Positions 34,394 to 45,804 of a stretch of DNA of 64,000 nt are shown in pieces. Source of the DNA: Aspergillus flavus (Eukaryota > Ascomycota > Eurotiomycetes > Eurotiales > Aspergillaceae). Within the stretch, counting starts at the first letter, position 1. Every line of letters begins with the position of its first letter. The notes beneath the pieces were generated by a model. It was not told the DNA's origin, did no database searches, and saw nothing but the letters and a program-made list of their open reading frames with translations. Location: positions 682,001 to 746,000 of the forward strand of contig NC_092403.1 in the NCBI RefSeq assembly GCF_009017415.1, written 5' to 3'. The translations under genes were made by a program, and so were the position numbers.

Positions 34394-35839
34394 GGGCCAG
34401 GAATGTGTAGGTGTTGACAGTACTTTTTGTATTGTTGCTATGCTATACTTATTTGCTTGCGATTTGACTCTTGCGATTAGGAGGTCCTGTGCTTATCCAA
34501 TCTTTGATTCAGTTCTGGGAACATCGTCGCTGGCACTCTTTTTCCTGTTCTTTGGTCTCGGATATCTTCAAGATAGTATAGGATCATAATTGAGATACTT
34601 CTGTCAATGCTTGAGTTGCAAAAAGTTGTAAAGATGAAAGTATAGCCTTGAAGTTCCCATATTTAACTACTCCGTACGACTAGCTGGCTAGATGTACGTA
34701 TATCCATTCGTGCCGACCCTCGGATTTGCGCTTCACCAGTACATACGTATCTACATCTCCTGCTAAAATGGATATGCAGAGTACGGATTGTATGGGGCCT
34801 ATACGTATAAAATCTAGACGGAGTGTGTAGCAACATGCTGTCACGAATCTTAAAGGGGGGGAAGAAACGAAGAAGGTAAAAAGGAGATAGAACAGCGTTG
34901 GTCTATAAGCGGCGCTCAACCTTCACGAGTTCTATTACCCAACAGTGTGCAAGGAGGACAACGATTTCCACATTTTCGTTGACAGTATAGTTAAGAATGC
35001 AAAGGTCGTACGAGCCGGATATTTCGAATAAACCCCTTATCAGATGGCACCTTTCCCAACGAAAACCGGTGTAGAGATGAGGCCAGTGTGGTTTACAGAG
35101 CTAAACAGCAGCTCTTGACAAGGTTTTTACGCAAGGATGCTTGAGTCACATTAAAAGGCCACAGTGACGATCAGATAAAGGACCTTGTGGAACGATGGTG
35201 GATACATAGTCGTACCTTGTTGTTGGTGTAGGATACAGATCCTGATATCCTCCATACTCGTCAGCATCTAGATGGCAGAGTGACGATCCATAGTGGATAC
35301 TACACTCTTTGTTCTCTCTTCCTCGTGTTACAAAAGGGGCTCTAGTGGAGTTGTAAGGGAAAATCTGTCGATGCTGCATACTAAGTTATATACAGATGGT
35401 GTTTAAGAGCTCACTCAACCAGAGAACTCTCATGTTAGATTCGAATTTTTTTGAGCTCCTAGTTGTATACAACATACATACCTCTATCCGTTGTTAATCA
35501 TATCATGATTATTAGATCTCCGTCCTTGAATCTATTGGTTGTACCTTGCTGCCCCTGACCGAAAGTCAACTGCCCTTCCCGTTTGCCCCAACTTAAACCC
35601 TGTGAGAAGCTGTTGCCCTGCGCCCCAGCTTGGCGTCACAATGAAACAAATTCAAATATCCAATTTAAATGCAAGTCAAAAGGCATAACGAATGAAATAA
35701 GCCTCCGCTGAAGCTGCAGGGAAGCGGTCTAGATTCGCATAAATAGTCTTTCCTGGGCCTGAGCACAATCATTTAATACTCAACCTTTCTCTCTCGATTA
35801 TCTCCCCATTTGGCACTTCTACTTCTTTACTTGAGCAAA
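34394..35839 (+). promoter_or_regulatory. Promoter region of second CVNH gene
   Basis: 1.4 kb without a gene. Upstream blocks CTTCCCGTTTGCCCCAA (about 35575-35591) and TTGCCCTGCGCCCCAG (about 35613-35628) match those of the neighbouring paralogue; CATAAATAG at 35738-35746 is the probable TATA element. Small frames in the rest show no motifs. Confidence 0.5.
35738..35746 (+). promoter_or_regulatory. TATA-like box of second CVNH gene
   Basis: CATAAATAG, 102 bp upstream of the ATG at 35840; the identical sequence precedes the third copy. Confidence 0.5.
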
Positions 35840-36550
35840 ATGCATCACTTCATTATTATTATCAGTTTATATCTCTCAGCCTTGGTAGCTGGCGGCGGAA
35901 TAGTCTCAAAGCCCCAACCTCCACCAGACGGAGGCATACTAATGACAGACATGAAACCCGGTTCTTCCCCCGAAACCAACATTCACAAAGGAGGAGCATT
36001 ACATTCCGAATGCCGATTCCTCAAAGTCCACATAACCTCCCCCTCAACAACATCAAAAACCCCAGCCCAAGATCCAAAGAAACAAGGAAAAGGACCCACC
36101 ACAATAACAACCCCATACCGCCAAGTTCTCCTAACAGCCGACTGCCGTCGACCCAAGTCAGACCCCACGAAGGGAATCCTAGACGACGACTGGAGAGAGA
36201 CAAAACTGGACTTAGACAAATGCGTTGGTTGGGATGCACAGACACAGAAGCTCACGCCGGAGTCTGATGGGAAGGGACTGATGAAGGGTGATTGCTGGAG
36301 CTGTGATTATTTTTCCCAAGTCATGGGTGCAGCAAATAAGGGGGAGTTTGAATGTTATTGTGATAATGTGGAGAAGAAGTCAAAGCATAAGATTCCGCAT
36401 TCGAAGGATAAGTCGCTTAAGGTTAAGTTTGATCTTGGTATGTCGTCCTCTGTTGGGTTGGGTTTGGGGTGGGTTGCTAATGTGGTTATAGATTCTGTGC
36501 TTTGGTCGAAGGATGGTCGTTTGAATTGTCATAAGCATATTGGGTCTTGA
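35840..36550 (+). CDS. Secreted CVNH-domain protein, copy 2
   Basis: Two exons: 35840-36437 and 36492-36550 (218 aa). The frame is open upstream to 35810 but the first ATG is 35840 and gives a clear signal peptide (FIIIISLYLSALVAGG). A Pro/Thr/Lys-rich region of about 80 residues precedes the CVNH motifs: LLTADCRRPKSD, TKLDLDKCVGWD, LMKGDCWSCDYF, FECYCDNVEKK and, after the intron, DSVLWSKDGRLNCHKH. The intron interrupts the same Asp codon (G|AT) as in copy 1, so the two are related by duplication. Retaining the intron keeps the frame open and would insert 18 residues, giving a possible alternative product. Probably a secreted lectin-like protein; ligand unknown. Confidence 0.82.
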   Translation: MHHFIIIISLYLSALVAGGGIVSKPQPPPDGGILMTDMKPGSSPETNIHKGGALHSECRFLKVHITSPSTTSKTPAQDPKKQGKGPTTITTPYRQVLLTADCRRPKSDPTKGILDDDWRETKLDLDKCVGWDAQTQKLTPESDGKGLMKGDCWSCDYFSQVMGAANKGEFECYCDNVEKKSKHKIPHSKDKSLKVKFDLGMSSSVGLGLGWVANVVIDSVLWSKDGRLNCHKHIGS

Positions 36551-37052
36551 GATGGGGGTCTGGATGGAAAGAGGACGTTGTCATGGATGTCAGGGGGTTT
36601 TTGAAGGGTTCTGTTTGCTTCGATTCTAAAGGATAGACACAATATGGGAGGATACCAGGTATGCTGTGCTACGTGGTTTTGTAGTTAGGTGGTCTTGTCA
36701 ACCCTGGCACATTGATTGTTGGGTGTTTTGGTAAATATGTATTGTGCTTCACCTTGTAAGAGTGATAGAAGGCCGCATTAATGCAGTTACCATTCTTCAC
36801 GATGTTTCGTCGTCTACTCAGTTGAGATCATAAACTCCATGCTGGTTTCTGAGAAGAGGTACTGCAACTCAACATCGATGAACGAGTATTTTACAAAGAG
36901 CCTAAAGAAAAGTCCACAATAATAAGTTGAATAGTAGGTCAATTAAGTTATATTCCAAACACCGCTAAGCCATGCATACATGAAGACAAGAAAATGACAA
37001 CAGCGCAGTCTATAATACATGTAAGTCGCTCATCTCAAAGAAAATCGAGTAC
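36551..37052. other. Convergent intergenic region, 0.5 kb
   Basis: 3' flanks of CVNH copy 2 and the minus-strand NRPS-like gene. No structure or frame of note. Confidence 0.5.
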
Positions 37053-40000
37053 TTAAAATCCCCACTGCTCCATCCAGTTCTCCATCAACTCAGCCGAAAT
37101 AGGCCCCAAGCCCCTCATAGTCTCGCTTGCCTCCTTCGTCCTCTCCACACTGATATCAGCCGATAGCATGCCCTCGGCGCTTGACAGGCCGCGATAGAAA
37201 TCGAGGAGCTTCAAAGCTGGCTTCTCCCGAACATCCTGGTCCGATGGGTTCTTGATAGATTCCAGATCACTGATCCATTCGCCAAAGGGGACCGTTTGTG
37301 TGTTATATTTAGATTCGATGGCGGGGATGAGCGAAGACCACGCCGCATGATTAGGGTTCATAAGGTGGAAGAAAGCATTCGGCGTCTCGGTGAGGGATCT
37401 CCGGCGGGTCTGGAGAGCTTCAACTGTTATCTGGGCCAGTTTATCCTGTGACTAAGTTAGCGATCCATCAGAATAATAAAAGGTAGAATGAAACATACAA
37501 CAGGAACCCAATCAATAGGCATCGAACCGAGATCACTCGGAACCTTTCCGAGAGCCTTCGACGTGGCGACAATAGTCGGGAGCCATTCATCAGGGTTCCA
37601 AAGTCCACTCTTAGTGGTTGGGCCAGCAATCTGCCCAACTCTGAAGATAGTAGTAGGCACCTGAGCCTTCTTAGATGCAATCACGCACATGCGTTCCGAG
37701 ACATGCTTTGATTCCCCGTATCCCTGCTTTAGTACCGCTGTGTCATCCTCAAGTGGGAGTTCGGGGACAACAGCTCCCATCTCTGAAGTCCAGGCGCCAA
37801 CTGTAGCGACTGATGAGACGAAGGAGAAGTGTGCCTTGTATTTGCTTTCGAGGCTAAAGGAGATAAACTCTCGGACACCCTTGATGTGAGGGTCTTCGAA
37901 GGATTCGAGGGGGTGGTTGAAGTTGACTTTCCAGGCGTTGTGGATGATTAGATCTACTGTGCTTAGGAGGGAGGCGTATTTTGTGTCGTCGATCCCGAAA
38001 TGTAGCTCTCCAAAGGATACCTTGAGGAATTCGACTCTTGAAGGGTCGGAAAGGGGGGCAGCGTCGAGGCCCTTTTCCTTGAAGCTTTGGATTTGGCGTG
38101 ACTGGGCGTCGGAGCGGTTGAAGCAGTAGACTTTGGAGACATTTTTGTTCGTCAAAAGGATATGCAGCAGATAAGCGCCCAGTGACCCGGTCGATCCGGT
38201 TAATATAACTGTGGAGGTAGGAGGGAGTTGAGCCTGGGAGTAAGGGCGTGCTGGGATGTCCTCTGTGTATTTGGCTACCATGTTCTGAATTCTGTCGTGA
38301 CGAGGAATGCTTGCGACAGAGTCGCCAGCAATTACCTTTAGGAGGAATTCTGCCAACTGGTTCACTGTAGAATGGGCATAGATATGCTGAGCTGTGATCC
38401 GTGGACGATCGCCAGCGGGCACTTGGCAAAAGACGCCGTTACGGAGTATCGTCGCCAGTTGGATAGTTTGTAAAGAATCAAGGCCTGCAGAATACAAGTC
38501 TTCATCGTTGTCAATTGCCTCCCGCTCGAGCAGAGAGCAGATGGTTTCGTTAACGTATTGCGTGATGTTGTTCAGGGTGATTATGTCAGGAAGTGAGCCA
38601 TTCAACTGTTGATCAGCAGAAGCGTAAATTGCGTCGATCTCCTCCTTATAATCTCTGTTAACTGCCCGACGCTGCGTCGTACCCTTGGGTGTCGTTTTGA
38701 AGGGCTTTTCAGGGGAAGAGAGCTTAATCATGGTTTTGGTAATGCGTCCATAGTTCGGCACGGTCTCGTTTGCCCGTTCAACCACAGGCCAGATCTCATC
38801 GATGAATGCAGCCTCGTCAATAGCCTTCTCCTGTTCATCCCAGTGTGGTTCAACCAGCAACGAAGTCTGAAACCGACCCTGCCCGATCAAAACTGCCCGA
38901 CCGATCTTCGGGTGGCACTCGACCATCTTTTCCAGAGTCACCGGATTGAGCTTCTCACCATTGCTGAGCACAATCACGTCATCAAAGCGACCATGGTACT
39001 TCCACAAGGTAGGGTTTGACGGGTGTTGGACGAACAAGTCATTCGATCCATATTCCGTCTTGTCAGGGAAGGTATGGAAGATACCATGGATAGCTCGAGA
39101 GTTCTCCCGACGAGGAATAACAAACTCATACAGTCCCTCGCCTCTGTGCTGCATCTCCACTCCATATGCAGGGTTCCACTCGAAATAGCCCCAGTTTCCG
39201 TCTCCCTCTGGGACCAGAGAGCTGATGATGCCCATTTCACTTGAGCCTAGGAGAGTAACGACTTTAGTGTAGGGGACGATTCGGTTGCCGATATCCGCTG
39301 CCAGGGGAGCACCCGCATAAATGACTGCGTTTAGTGTTCCGAGACAATCCAGTCCGGCCTGAGTTTGACTTATATCTTCCAGGATGGCTGGGGCAAGCAA
39401 AGTAATAGTTGGATTTGTTGCGCGTATTGTGTCCAGGACAAGGTCAACCGAGACTGGCCTGTCGGGGAGGTTGACGAAGGGGGTATTGTGGAAGATAGCA
39501 CACGTGAGGCCGTATAGACCCATGAGGTGAAAGAAGGGAGTAGTAACGAGGACAAGGTTGCTAGAGCTCGGATCGTTTGGCGCAGCCACACGACGGCCGG
39601 CTGGGATAGGCAGATAGCCAACAGAGTCTAGAGTTGCGACGAAACCGTGCGTTAGGGGAACGGGTTTTGGCATTCCTGTGGTCACGCCTGTTAACAATGG
39701 CTAGCGTCTAATAAAGTAATATCGTTTGTTCGCGTACCTGTTGTTCCGGAACTGTGAATAATAAAAGCAACATCATCCTCGGCCTCGGCGAAAGTCTTGG
39801 TAAAAGGGTATGGCTCTGGTACGTGGCTGCAGTTGAGGATATCGGCTGTCGCTGGTACTTCGTAAAAATCTATGTCTTTGAGAAAGTTCTTCATCTCTGA
39901 TACCTGTCGTTCTTTGTCATGGCTGTAGAAGAACCTATGACACTCGGTCACACCCAGGATATGTTGATAAGCTTCGATGGAAAGTCGGCTCGAAGGGAGT

Positions 40001-40356
40001 AAAGGCTATTTCAAAACGGTCAGATTGCATCAGAATGTAACGATTTTTAATAATTTTACCTTATAGCCAGTCTTGTTGCATGCAAGTATGAAGATCAGGT
40101 AGAGAATGTCATTTCTACCCATATATGCCACAGTCTCATTGTTCTCGGCCTTTCCGATCTGCTTCTCAATCCACCATGAGAGCGCATTGACTGCATGGGC
40201 AAGATCGCCAAACGACACGTCCCGGAAACCTTCTGATGCCTCGAGAGCACTGGGAATAACACCGAGCCTCTTCTGGGGATTGGACTGGGCAATTTCATCA
40301 ACGACGTTCGTGAGAAGGCGCTGTCCGGCGTTGACAGGAGTTTGTGGTTGTTCCAT
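37053..40356 (-). CDS. NRPS-like adenylation-thiolation-reductase (A-PCP-R) enzyme
   Basis: Minus strand, four exons: 40356-40060, 40005-39738, 39675-37499, 37445-37053 (1044 aa). Adenylation domain at about 20-560: core A3 SSGTTGMPKPVPLTH is created by splicing at 39675, then YAGAPLAADIG, LLGSSEMG, GRFDDVIVLSNGEKLNP and the A10-like FKTTPKGTTQRRA. The carrier domain reads YSAGLDSLQTIQLA with Ser589 as phosphopantetheine site. The reductase domain starts with STVILTGSTGSLGAYLL (NADPH site) and continues with HNAWKVNFNHPLESFE, FVSSVATVG, YGESKHVSERM and FRVGQIAGP. Such enzymes activate a carboxylic acid, load it and release it as aldehyde or alcohol; family members include Lys2-like and aryl-acid reductases. 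No condensation domain is present. Substrate is unknown. Confidence 0.94.
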
Positions 40357-41797
40357 TGTTATGGCAGAAAATTGTCTTTTCAGGGTGATGCGAGCTGAAA
40401 CAAATAATTAAAGTAATGCACTGATGTCTATTAGAGAAACGCTTAGAGAAAACAAATGCTTTTGTTACTTCACAGTACGTAGACAGTAAGATATCCAACC
40501 CAATTTATATCTCCTCTAGGGTATATCTTGTTTCCTTGCTCCTTGCCTTCGAAACAGCTCTGGGCCGATTATCCAGCGGGTATACTCCGTCCCGCCCGTT
40601 ATCCAGGGAGAATGTGGCACACGCAATTGTGCGCCATTATGGTGGGTGGTTGGTGCATAAGCTCCCGGAGGCAAAGTGGAGACCATACCATGCAAGAGAG
40701 ATAAGCCAAGTCCACGCAGCAAGAAAAGAGGCATTCAATACAAATGCTTATCACTTTCTACACATGAACATATGAATACAGCAAGAGCTATGGAAGCTAT
40801 TTACAATTCGACCCTCAACATGAATAATAGTATCACAAAATCCCCGGTACCTGTTCCAAATACTTCAGCCACTCTAGATCTGTCCCAGGGAAATACTACT
40901 TGGCACAAAGCTTAACTCAACACAAGCAAAGCCGAGAGGAGATCCCGTTCCTTCGAAGAAGGACTAATTGAGGATCAAAAGGCGATCTAGATGCGCTAGG
41001 GTTACGAAGATAGAGTGTGGAGCGATGCGAGTTGATATCCCGGCCGGTTAACTCCTGCGAGGTATTACCTAAAGCGGCAATATTCCCCCTATCAGATCGG
41101 TTTCGGGATCTTATCCTCACGTGATTTACTCGCATATTACCGCTTTGGGACTGTTTTAGGACGGGTTTCGGCATGCCGAGGCTGCCCTAATTCAAGGATC
41201 GACAATCTCACATTTGGTACCTAGCCCACAGCGGGGAATGCCTTTTTTTTTTGCGATTATGCTTCAGGCTGCAATGAAATGAAGCACACGCACTGGAGTG
41301 ATGTCAAAATGACTCGTTCAGTGATGGGTCCGGATAAAGTTCACGGCAGTTGACACGGGCGTACCTGGAACCATCGATCGACCGTAGGCCGTGCTCCCGC
41401 CTTCTTACCAAGCTCTGGAACGATTCATTCTCATTCTTGGAATACCAATAACGGAATATCGGCTTGCCGCATGAAAGGTTTTCAACGGATCCGCTAAGGC
41501 TCTCATCGGCCAGCCGAAATACGATGGCCGGGAAAGGTTGACGAGTACCTTGTCTCTGGATGGTGACAGCTTCTCTAGTTCCCGCAGCCAACTGTCAGCT
41601 GGAGGTATGACCGATTGAGACATTCTATATGCGAGTCCAGTACTACAGACAAATCTCCTACATTACAATTACTACAAATGATATAAGCTCTTGGTATCTC
41701 ATGATGCTGAAGGCTACAAACACAGCTTACCAAAACGCAGGATGTATTATATGCAAATGAAGAAACACAACTACAAAGCGAAGCTAAGCTACAATAC
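40357..41797. other. Intergenic, 1.4 kb
   Basis: Upstream region of the NRPS-like gene and 3' flank of the glycosidase. A T-run at about 41245-41253 and several short overlapping frames (40917-41174, 41304-41591, 41405-41623) without motifs. Nothing supported. Confidence 0.5.
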
Positions 41798-43852
41798 TCA
41801 ATTCTCAGCCACAACCTCCCCGAAAACCTTGAACTCCACCAGCCGAACCTTTTTCTCCTCTTGCGGCGCGAAAACAAGTCGGATCTTATCCGCGTCGACG
41901 CCATCCCAAGTGGCCCGGGTAATTCCGTTCGCAACCGGGGAACTATAATTCGCGTTTGACACTTCTGCCCACTCGCCGGATACGTTGACCTGAATACTAT
42001 ATTTCTCAGGAGCATCAAAGCCTTGCGTGCTATTAGCGAAAAAGGCAATCTCCGCGCTCGCAGTCTTGGTTGAAGACTCGAAGCTGATCTGGTACCATAG
42101 TTCACTGCCGTTACCAGCAGGCGTATCCCATCCGTTCGCGACGTCGGACTCCGGGAAGAACCAGACTCGGCCGTCGATGGCGGCGTGGACGGCGTCGGTG
42201 TCTGCGTCTGCGACGGAGACACTGCCTTGAGGATATGAGGTTGAGTTCTGTTGCACGGAGACAGCTATAGGTCGGTTAATTGCCGGTGGAGCTTCCCGAG
42301 TGATGCTGGTGGTGATACGGGTCAAGCTTGGTGCTGTGGAGACAACTTTGCCGTCGACCTCGACCACTAACCCGGATGTGCCATAGTGGTCACCATTGGC
42401 ATCCCACTGGACGGCGATTTCGTGGCCGTGGTAGAGAATGCGCTCGGCGCGGAAGTATGATACGACTTCTGGGTCTGCCAGCGGGTTCACCTCAAGCACA
42501 TCATCAGCGCGAGGACGGATGCCAACAAGTCCGGAGAGGACGAGGTCAACATAGCCGGAATGGAAGTAGTGCGGGGAGCGCGTCAATCCGACGATCGGAC
42601 TGCCTGTATCGGCATCATAGTCTTCCTCCAGGTCAAGGATACCACCTCGGTCGGGGTTGTAGTGTAGCTTGGCATACTGCTGTAGCAAGTTGGTGTAGTC
42701 GGTCTTCGTGACGAGGTTGGCAGCGGCAGATGTGTTGTAGTGGTCGAGCAAGTTAGCAAGAGCCGCCAGGACTTGAGTGGTCTGGTAAGGCCAGGCAGGG
42801 CCGTTCCACTGGCACTCGCGTTTATCGCCTTCATAGCGGTATTGCCTCATGTAGTATTCATAGCTCGGCTCGTTGGTGCGTAGGCCGTGGGCACCCGCGA
42901 ACTTTTCACTGTCCAATAAATGCTTCCATGCTTGAGCGAACTCCTCCGTGTCATCTGGCAGATCGTGTGTCCAGGGAACATAGCCCACCAGCTCTCGGCC
43001 TCGAATGAAGTCCCAGTATGTTACATACTCATTGTCCACCTTATACCTATCAATGAAGTGCTCGAAGGTGCCATTCCACAATGTGTCCTGGACGGTTTTC
43101 TTGATGTCGTCTGCTTGCTGCTGATAGTTGTTGGCCACATCTTCCTGGCCCAGTAGCTTAGCCAGGTTGGCAATTGCCAACGCGTTTGCATATTGGTAGC
43201 TGTTGATGCTGGGTCGGAAGGCATTTCCTCCTGTGAAACCATCCGCGCCGCCAGATGCGTCGATGCTAGCAATCGTGTACTCCGTGGCATCGGTGAGCGG
43301 TTGTATCCAGTATAGGGCTTTAGAGGTGTCGTAGCCTCCCCTATCCATGGTGGTGGTATTCCATCCCTTGAAGACCTCCTGCATGGTATCTAAGTGAGCG
43401 GTAGCGTCGTCTGCTACTCCATCGACCAGATATCCCTGCCACACTCCGTCGGCCATACTTTCAGAGAACTGGTATGGGTTTCTGTATGGGCCATAGAGAA
43501 AGCTTGCATAGTCGCTCTTGAACCGACGATCACGGCACCAACGACCTTCACGCAGATGGAAATTGGCGGCATCGATCAGCATAGCCGACGGCTGAGTCTG
43601 CCAGCTGACATCATTCAGGAACTCAGTGGAAATGTACCCATCGGCGCCCAGATCACGCTGGTGGGCACGGAAAATATTCCAGCGATAGTAATAGACATCC
43701 TGGATATCGGACGCACTTGACTCAAAAAGGGGGATCCGGTCGCGATACCACGGTGCATCATTACCAAAATATTGAGCAGTGATAGCATCCGCATCTAATC
43801 CAGCGGCCTGCAAAAGCAGGCTGGCCCAAGCCAGGCCTTTCACGTAGTTCAT
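41798..43852 (-). CDS. Secreted six-hairpin glycoside hydrolase with C-terminal sugar-binding-like domain
   Basis: Intronless, 684 aa from the ATG at 43852. An in-frame ATG at 43903 is rejected because it lies inside the probable TATA box and would hide the signal peptide (NYVKGLAWASLLLQAAGLDA). Residues about 20-460 form an (alpha/alpha)6-type glycosidase of the trehalase/MGH1-like superfamily: FHLREGRWCRDRRFKSDYASF, ADGVWQGYLVDG, RGGYDTSKALYW, GYVPWTHDLPDD, CQWNGPAWPYQTTQVLAALAN and RSPHYFHSGYVDLVLSGLVG. The C-terminal part (about 530-684) with VWFFPESDVANGWDTPAGNGS and IRLVFAPQEEKKVRLVEFKVFG resembles a galactose-binding/F5-8C-like beta sandwich. It should act outside the cell on a plant or fungal glycan; the linkage cleaved cannot be told. 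Confidence 0.85.
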   Translation of the reverse strand: MNYVKGLAWASLLLQAAGLDADAITAQYFGNDAPWYRDRIPLFESSASDIQDVYYYRWNIFRAHQRDLGADGYISTEFLNDVSWQTQPSAMLIDAANFHLREGRWCRDRRFKSDYASFLYGPYRNPYQFSESMADGVWQGYLVDGVADDATAHLDTMQEVFKGWNTTTMDRGGYDTSKALYWIQPLTDATEYTIASIDASGGADGFTGGNAFRPSINSYQYANALAIANLAKLLGQEDVANNYQQQADDIKKTVQDTLWNGTFEHFIDRYKVDNEYVTYWDFIRGRELVGYVPWTHDLPDDTEEFAQAWKHLLDSEKFAGAHGLRTNEPSYEYYMRQYRYEGDKRECQWNGPAWPYQTTQVLAALANLLDHYNTSAAANLVTKTDYTNLLQQYAKLHYNPDRGGILDLEEDYDADTGSPIVGLTRSPHYFHSGYVDLVLSGLVGIRPRADDVLEVNPLADPEVVSYFRAERILYHGHEIAVQWDANGDHYGTSGLVVEVDGKVVSTAPSLTRITTSITREAPPAINRPIAVSVQQNSTSYPQGSVSVADADTDAVHAAIDGRVWFFPESDVANGWDTPAGNGSELWYQISFESSTKTASAEIAFFANSTQGFDAPEKYSIQVNVSGEWAEVSNANYSSPVANGITRATWDGVDADKIRLVFAPQEEKKVRLVEFKVFGEVVAEN

Positions 43853-44208
43853 TTTCGCCGATTGTACCTGCGCATCATAGTATATGCCGAGGACCGGGGG
43901 CATTTATAGCTTCATCACATTTCTTGGCTCTCCGGTGGGGAGAACACGCATCAGACAATGTCCGTTCCAATTCAGGATGGGCTTCACGGTAAATTACCCC
44001 GAGTGGCTATTGAAGTGCCGATCAGAGGACAATTGAATTGCGCTAAATTGGTCTATAATCCCTAAACTGGTCTCCTGTGCCGGAGCCCCGCATGGCGTTT
44101 CTTCACTCCTGTGGGGTTGTTCAGGAACCCCGATTCTTAAATTATGATAGCCCCATATACTCGGTTATTATTCTAAATCCCCCGCTATATGATGTCCAAT
44201 TACCGACT
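43853..44208. other. Intergenic, 0.36 kb
   Basis: Promoter of the glycosidase and 3' flank of the minus-strand transporter. Apart from the TATA box nothing was seen. Confidence 0.5.
43902..43911 (-). promoter_or_regulatory. TATA box of the glycosidase gene
   Basis: CTATAAATG in the minus sense, about 50-58 bp upstream of the chosen ATG at 43852. Its position argues that the ATG at 43903, which overlaps the box, is not the start. Confidence 0.5.
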
Positions 44209-45804
44209 CTATTTTTCGCTCTGCTGCGCTGCCACCTGTAACTTTCGCACGTACACTTCTGACTGGGCAGAATACGGACATCGCTTGCGAATCGCTTCCC
44301 CGTATCGGTAGAAAATAAATGGAAAAGGCATACATGCGACCGTAAGAAAGGCGGGGATTGAGGAGGCCCAATGAATCCCCAGTCCTTCATACATGTACGC
44401 CGTGAAGAGCGGGAAAATCCCTCCAAACAGAGATCGCAGAACCGCATTAGCCGCCAAGACAGACGCCGCGAAAATTGTATAAGAATCGATAAGGTAGCCC
44501 ATGATGCCTAGGTATAGAAGAACGATCCCACAGCCGAAAGGAACGCCGGCTGCTATACTGGCCATCCAATGAACGGACGGGGAGTTGGTCCATGCGAACC
44601 AAAAGAGACCGACAGGAATACACACTGCAGAGAGCATCACCGGTGGCAGGCGTGACTCTGGAGGCGCGAACCCTCCATGTCTTTTGACCGTTCGCGTGTA
44701 GCGTCTGTTGTCTGGAATTGTGTAGATTGTTCCGACAATCATACCCACAGCAATGCCCATGAAGGCGAGTCCTCCCACGCCTTGGTTCCAGCCCCGGCCA
44801 CGTTGGTACACAATCGGAAACGCGGCGAACATCATGAAGAGTGCACCATAAATGATAGCGATGTATATAGATAACATAAATACAATAGGCTCCCGAAATA
44901 GCAGAACCCAAGGTCTCAATAAAGAGGTGGCGAACATCCGTTTCAAAGAAACGGAACCTTCATTCTCGACATCTAGCTTTGAGCGATAAACCATGCCAGT
45001 TTTCTGTGAAAGACGCTTTGCTCTTTGGCGGAGAAGAACTGGCGCGTACGTTTCAGGGACGAAGCATGCCATCATAAGCCACAAAACTCCTGAAAGCGCA
45101 GCCAGGAAGCCTTCCACCCATTTCCATCCAGCATTCATTCCCAGAAATCCACCAATGACCGGTCCAATAACAGGCCCCATGAAGGGTGCTGCTGCAAAGA
45201 GGCATAGAGCAAGTCCCCGTTGCTCAGCTCGAAACATATCGCTGATCACACCCCCGGCATTTGTCAGTGGAGATGATCCCGCTGTGCCTGCTAGAAAACG
45301 CAGAACCAACAAGGTCTGTATATTCTGTGCGCCGGCACATCCAGCCAAAAAGACTGTCATCGCGCCAAATGAGACAATGAAGGGATATTGGCGACCAATG
45401 AACTCGCTTAGCGGGGCCCAGAACAATGGTCCGAGTGCAAAGCCGATAACAAAAAGCGATAGTCCCAGCGTTGCAACCTCCGTGCCGACGTCCAAGCCCT
45501 CCATCACTTGTTTGGTAGATCCAGAATATGCTGAGGAAGCGAGGGCAACGGCCAATGTTGCTGTGGAGACGACGACTGTGATGCCGACCTTCTTGAATGT
45601 TGTGAAGAGCATAGGGTTTCTGGGGTCATCTGGCAGCCAGGAGACTAGGAAGGGTTCTGTTTCCGTCCCCGACCCAGGATAATTATGATGCAGAACATCC
45701 TGAGTAATTGCTCCTTGGTCTATCACTTGGCGCCAAAAGGGTATGTGCCGTTCACAAGCTGGCTTGGTCCATTCGGATTGATTTTCTGGGTCCATTCTCA
45801 TCAT
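44209..45804 (-). CDS. MFS drug/polyamine-type transporter (DHA1)
   Basis: Intronless, 531 aa. The frame is open to 45840 but without ATG; the first ATG is 45804 (others at 45801 and 45795). It has a short cytosolic head, VSWLPDDPRNPMLFTTFKK before TM1, and twelve membrane segments. The loop FWAPLSEFIGRQYPF is MFS motif A of this subfamily; after TM6 comes FVPETYAPVLLRQRAKRLS, and DSYTIFAASVLAANAVLRSLFGG lies near the end. The layout matches Tpo1/fluconazole-resistance-like proton antiporters. It is in the same orientation as the neighbouring secreted glycosidase and the NRPS-like enzyme, so it could export a product, but nothing in the sequence ties them together. Confidence 0.93.
   Translation of the reverse strand: MMRMDPENQSEWTKPACERHIPFWRQVIDQGAITQDVLHHNYPGSGTETEPFLVSWLPDDPRNPMLFTTFKKVGITVVVSTATLAVALASSAYSGSTKQVMEGLDVGTEVATLGLSLFVIGFALGPLFWAPLSEFIGRQYPFIVSFGAMTVFLAGCAGAQNIQTLLVLRFLAGTAGSSPLTNAGGVISDMFRAEQRGLALCLFAAAPFMGPVIGPVIGGFLGMNAGWKWVEGFLAALSGVLWLMMACFVPETYAPVLLRQRAKRLSQKTGMVYRSKLDVENEGSVSLKRMFATSLLRPWVLLFREPIVFMLSIYIAIIYGALFMMFAAFPIVYQRGRGWNQGVGGLAFMGIAVGMIVGTIYTIPDNRRYTRTVKRHGGFAPPESRLPPVMLSAVCIPVGLFWFAWTNSPSVHWMASIAAGVPFGCGIVLLYLGIMGYLIDSYTIFAASVLAANAVLRSLFGGIFPLFTAYMYEGLGIHWASSIPAFLTVACMPFPFIFYRYGEAIRKRCPYSAQSEVYVRKLQVAAQQSEK

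Noticed and set aside
43853..43903. 17-residue N-terminal extension of the glycosidase
   Set aside because: The earlier ATG overlaps the probable TATA box and would put the signal peptide inside the chain.
44993..45682. 229-codon frame antisense to the second MFS gene
   Set aside because: Antisense shadow; no protein-family motif.
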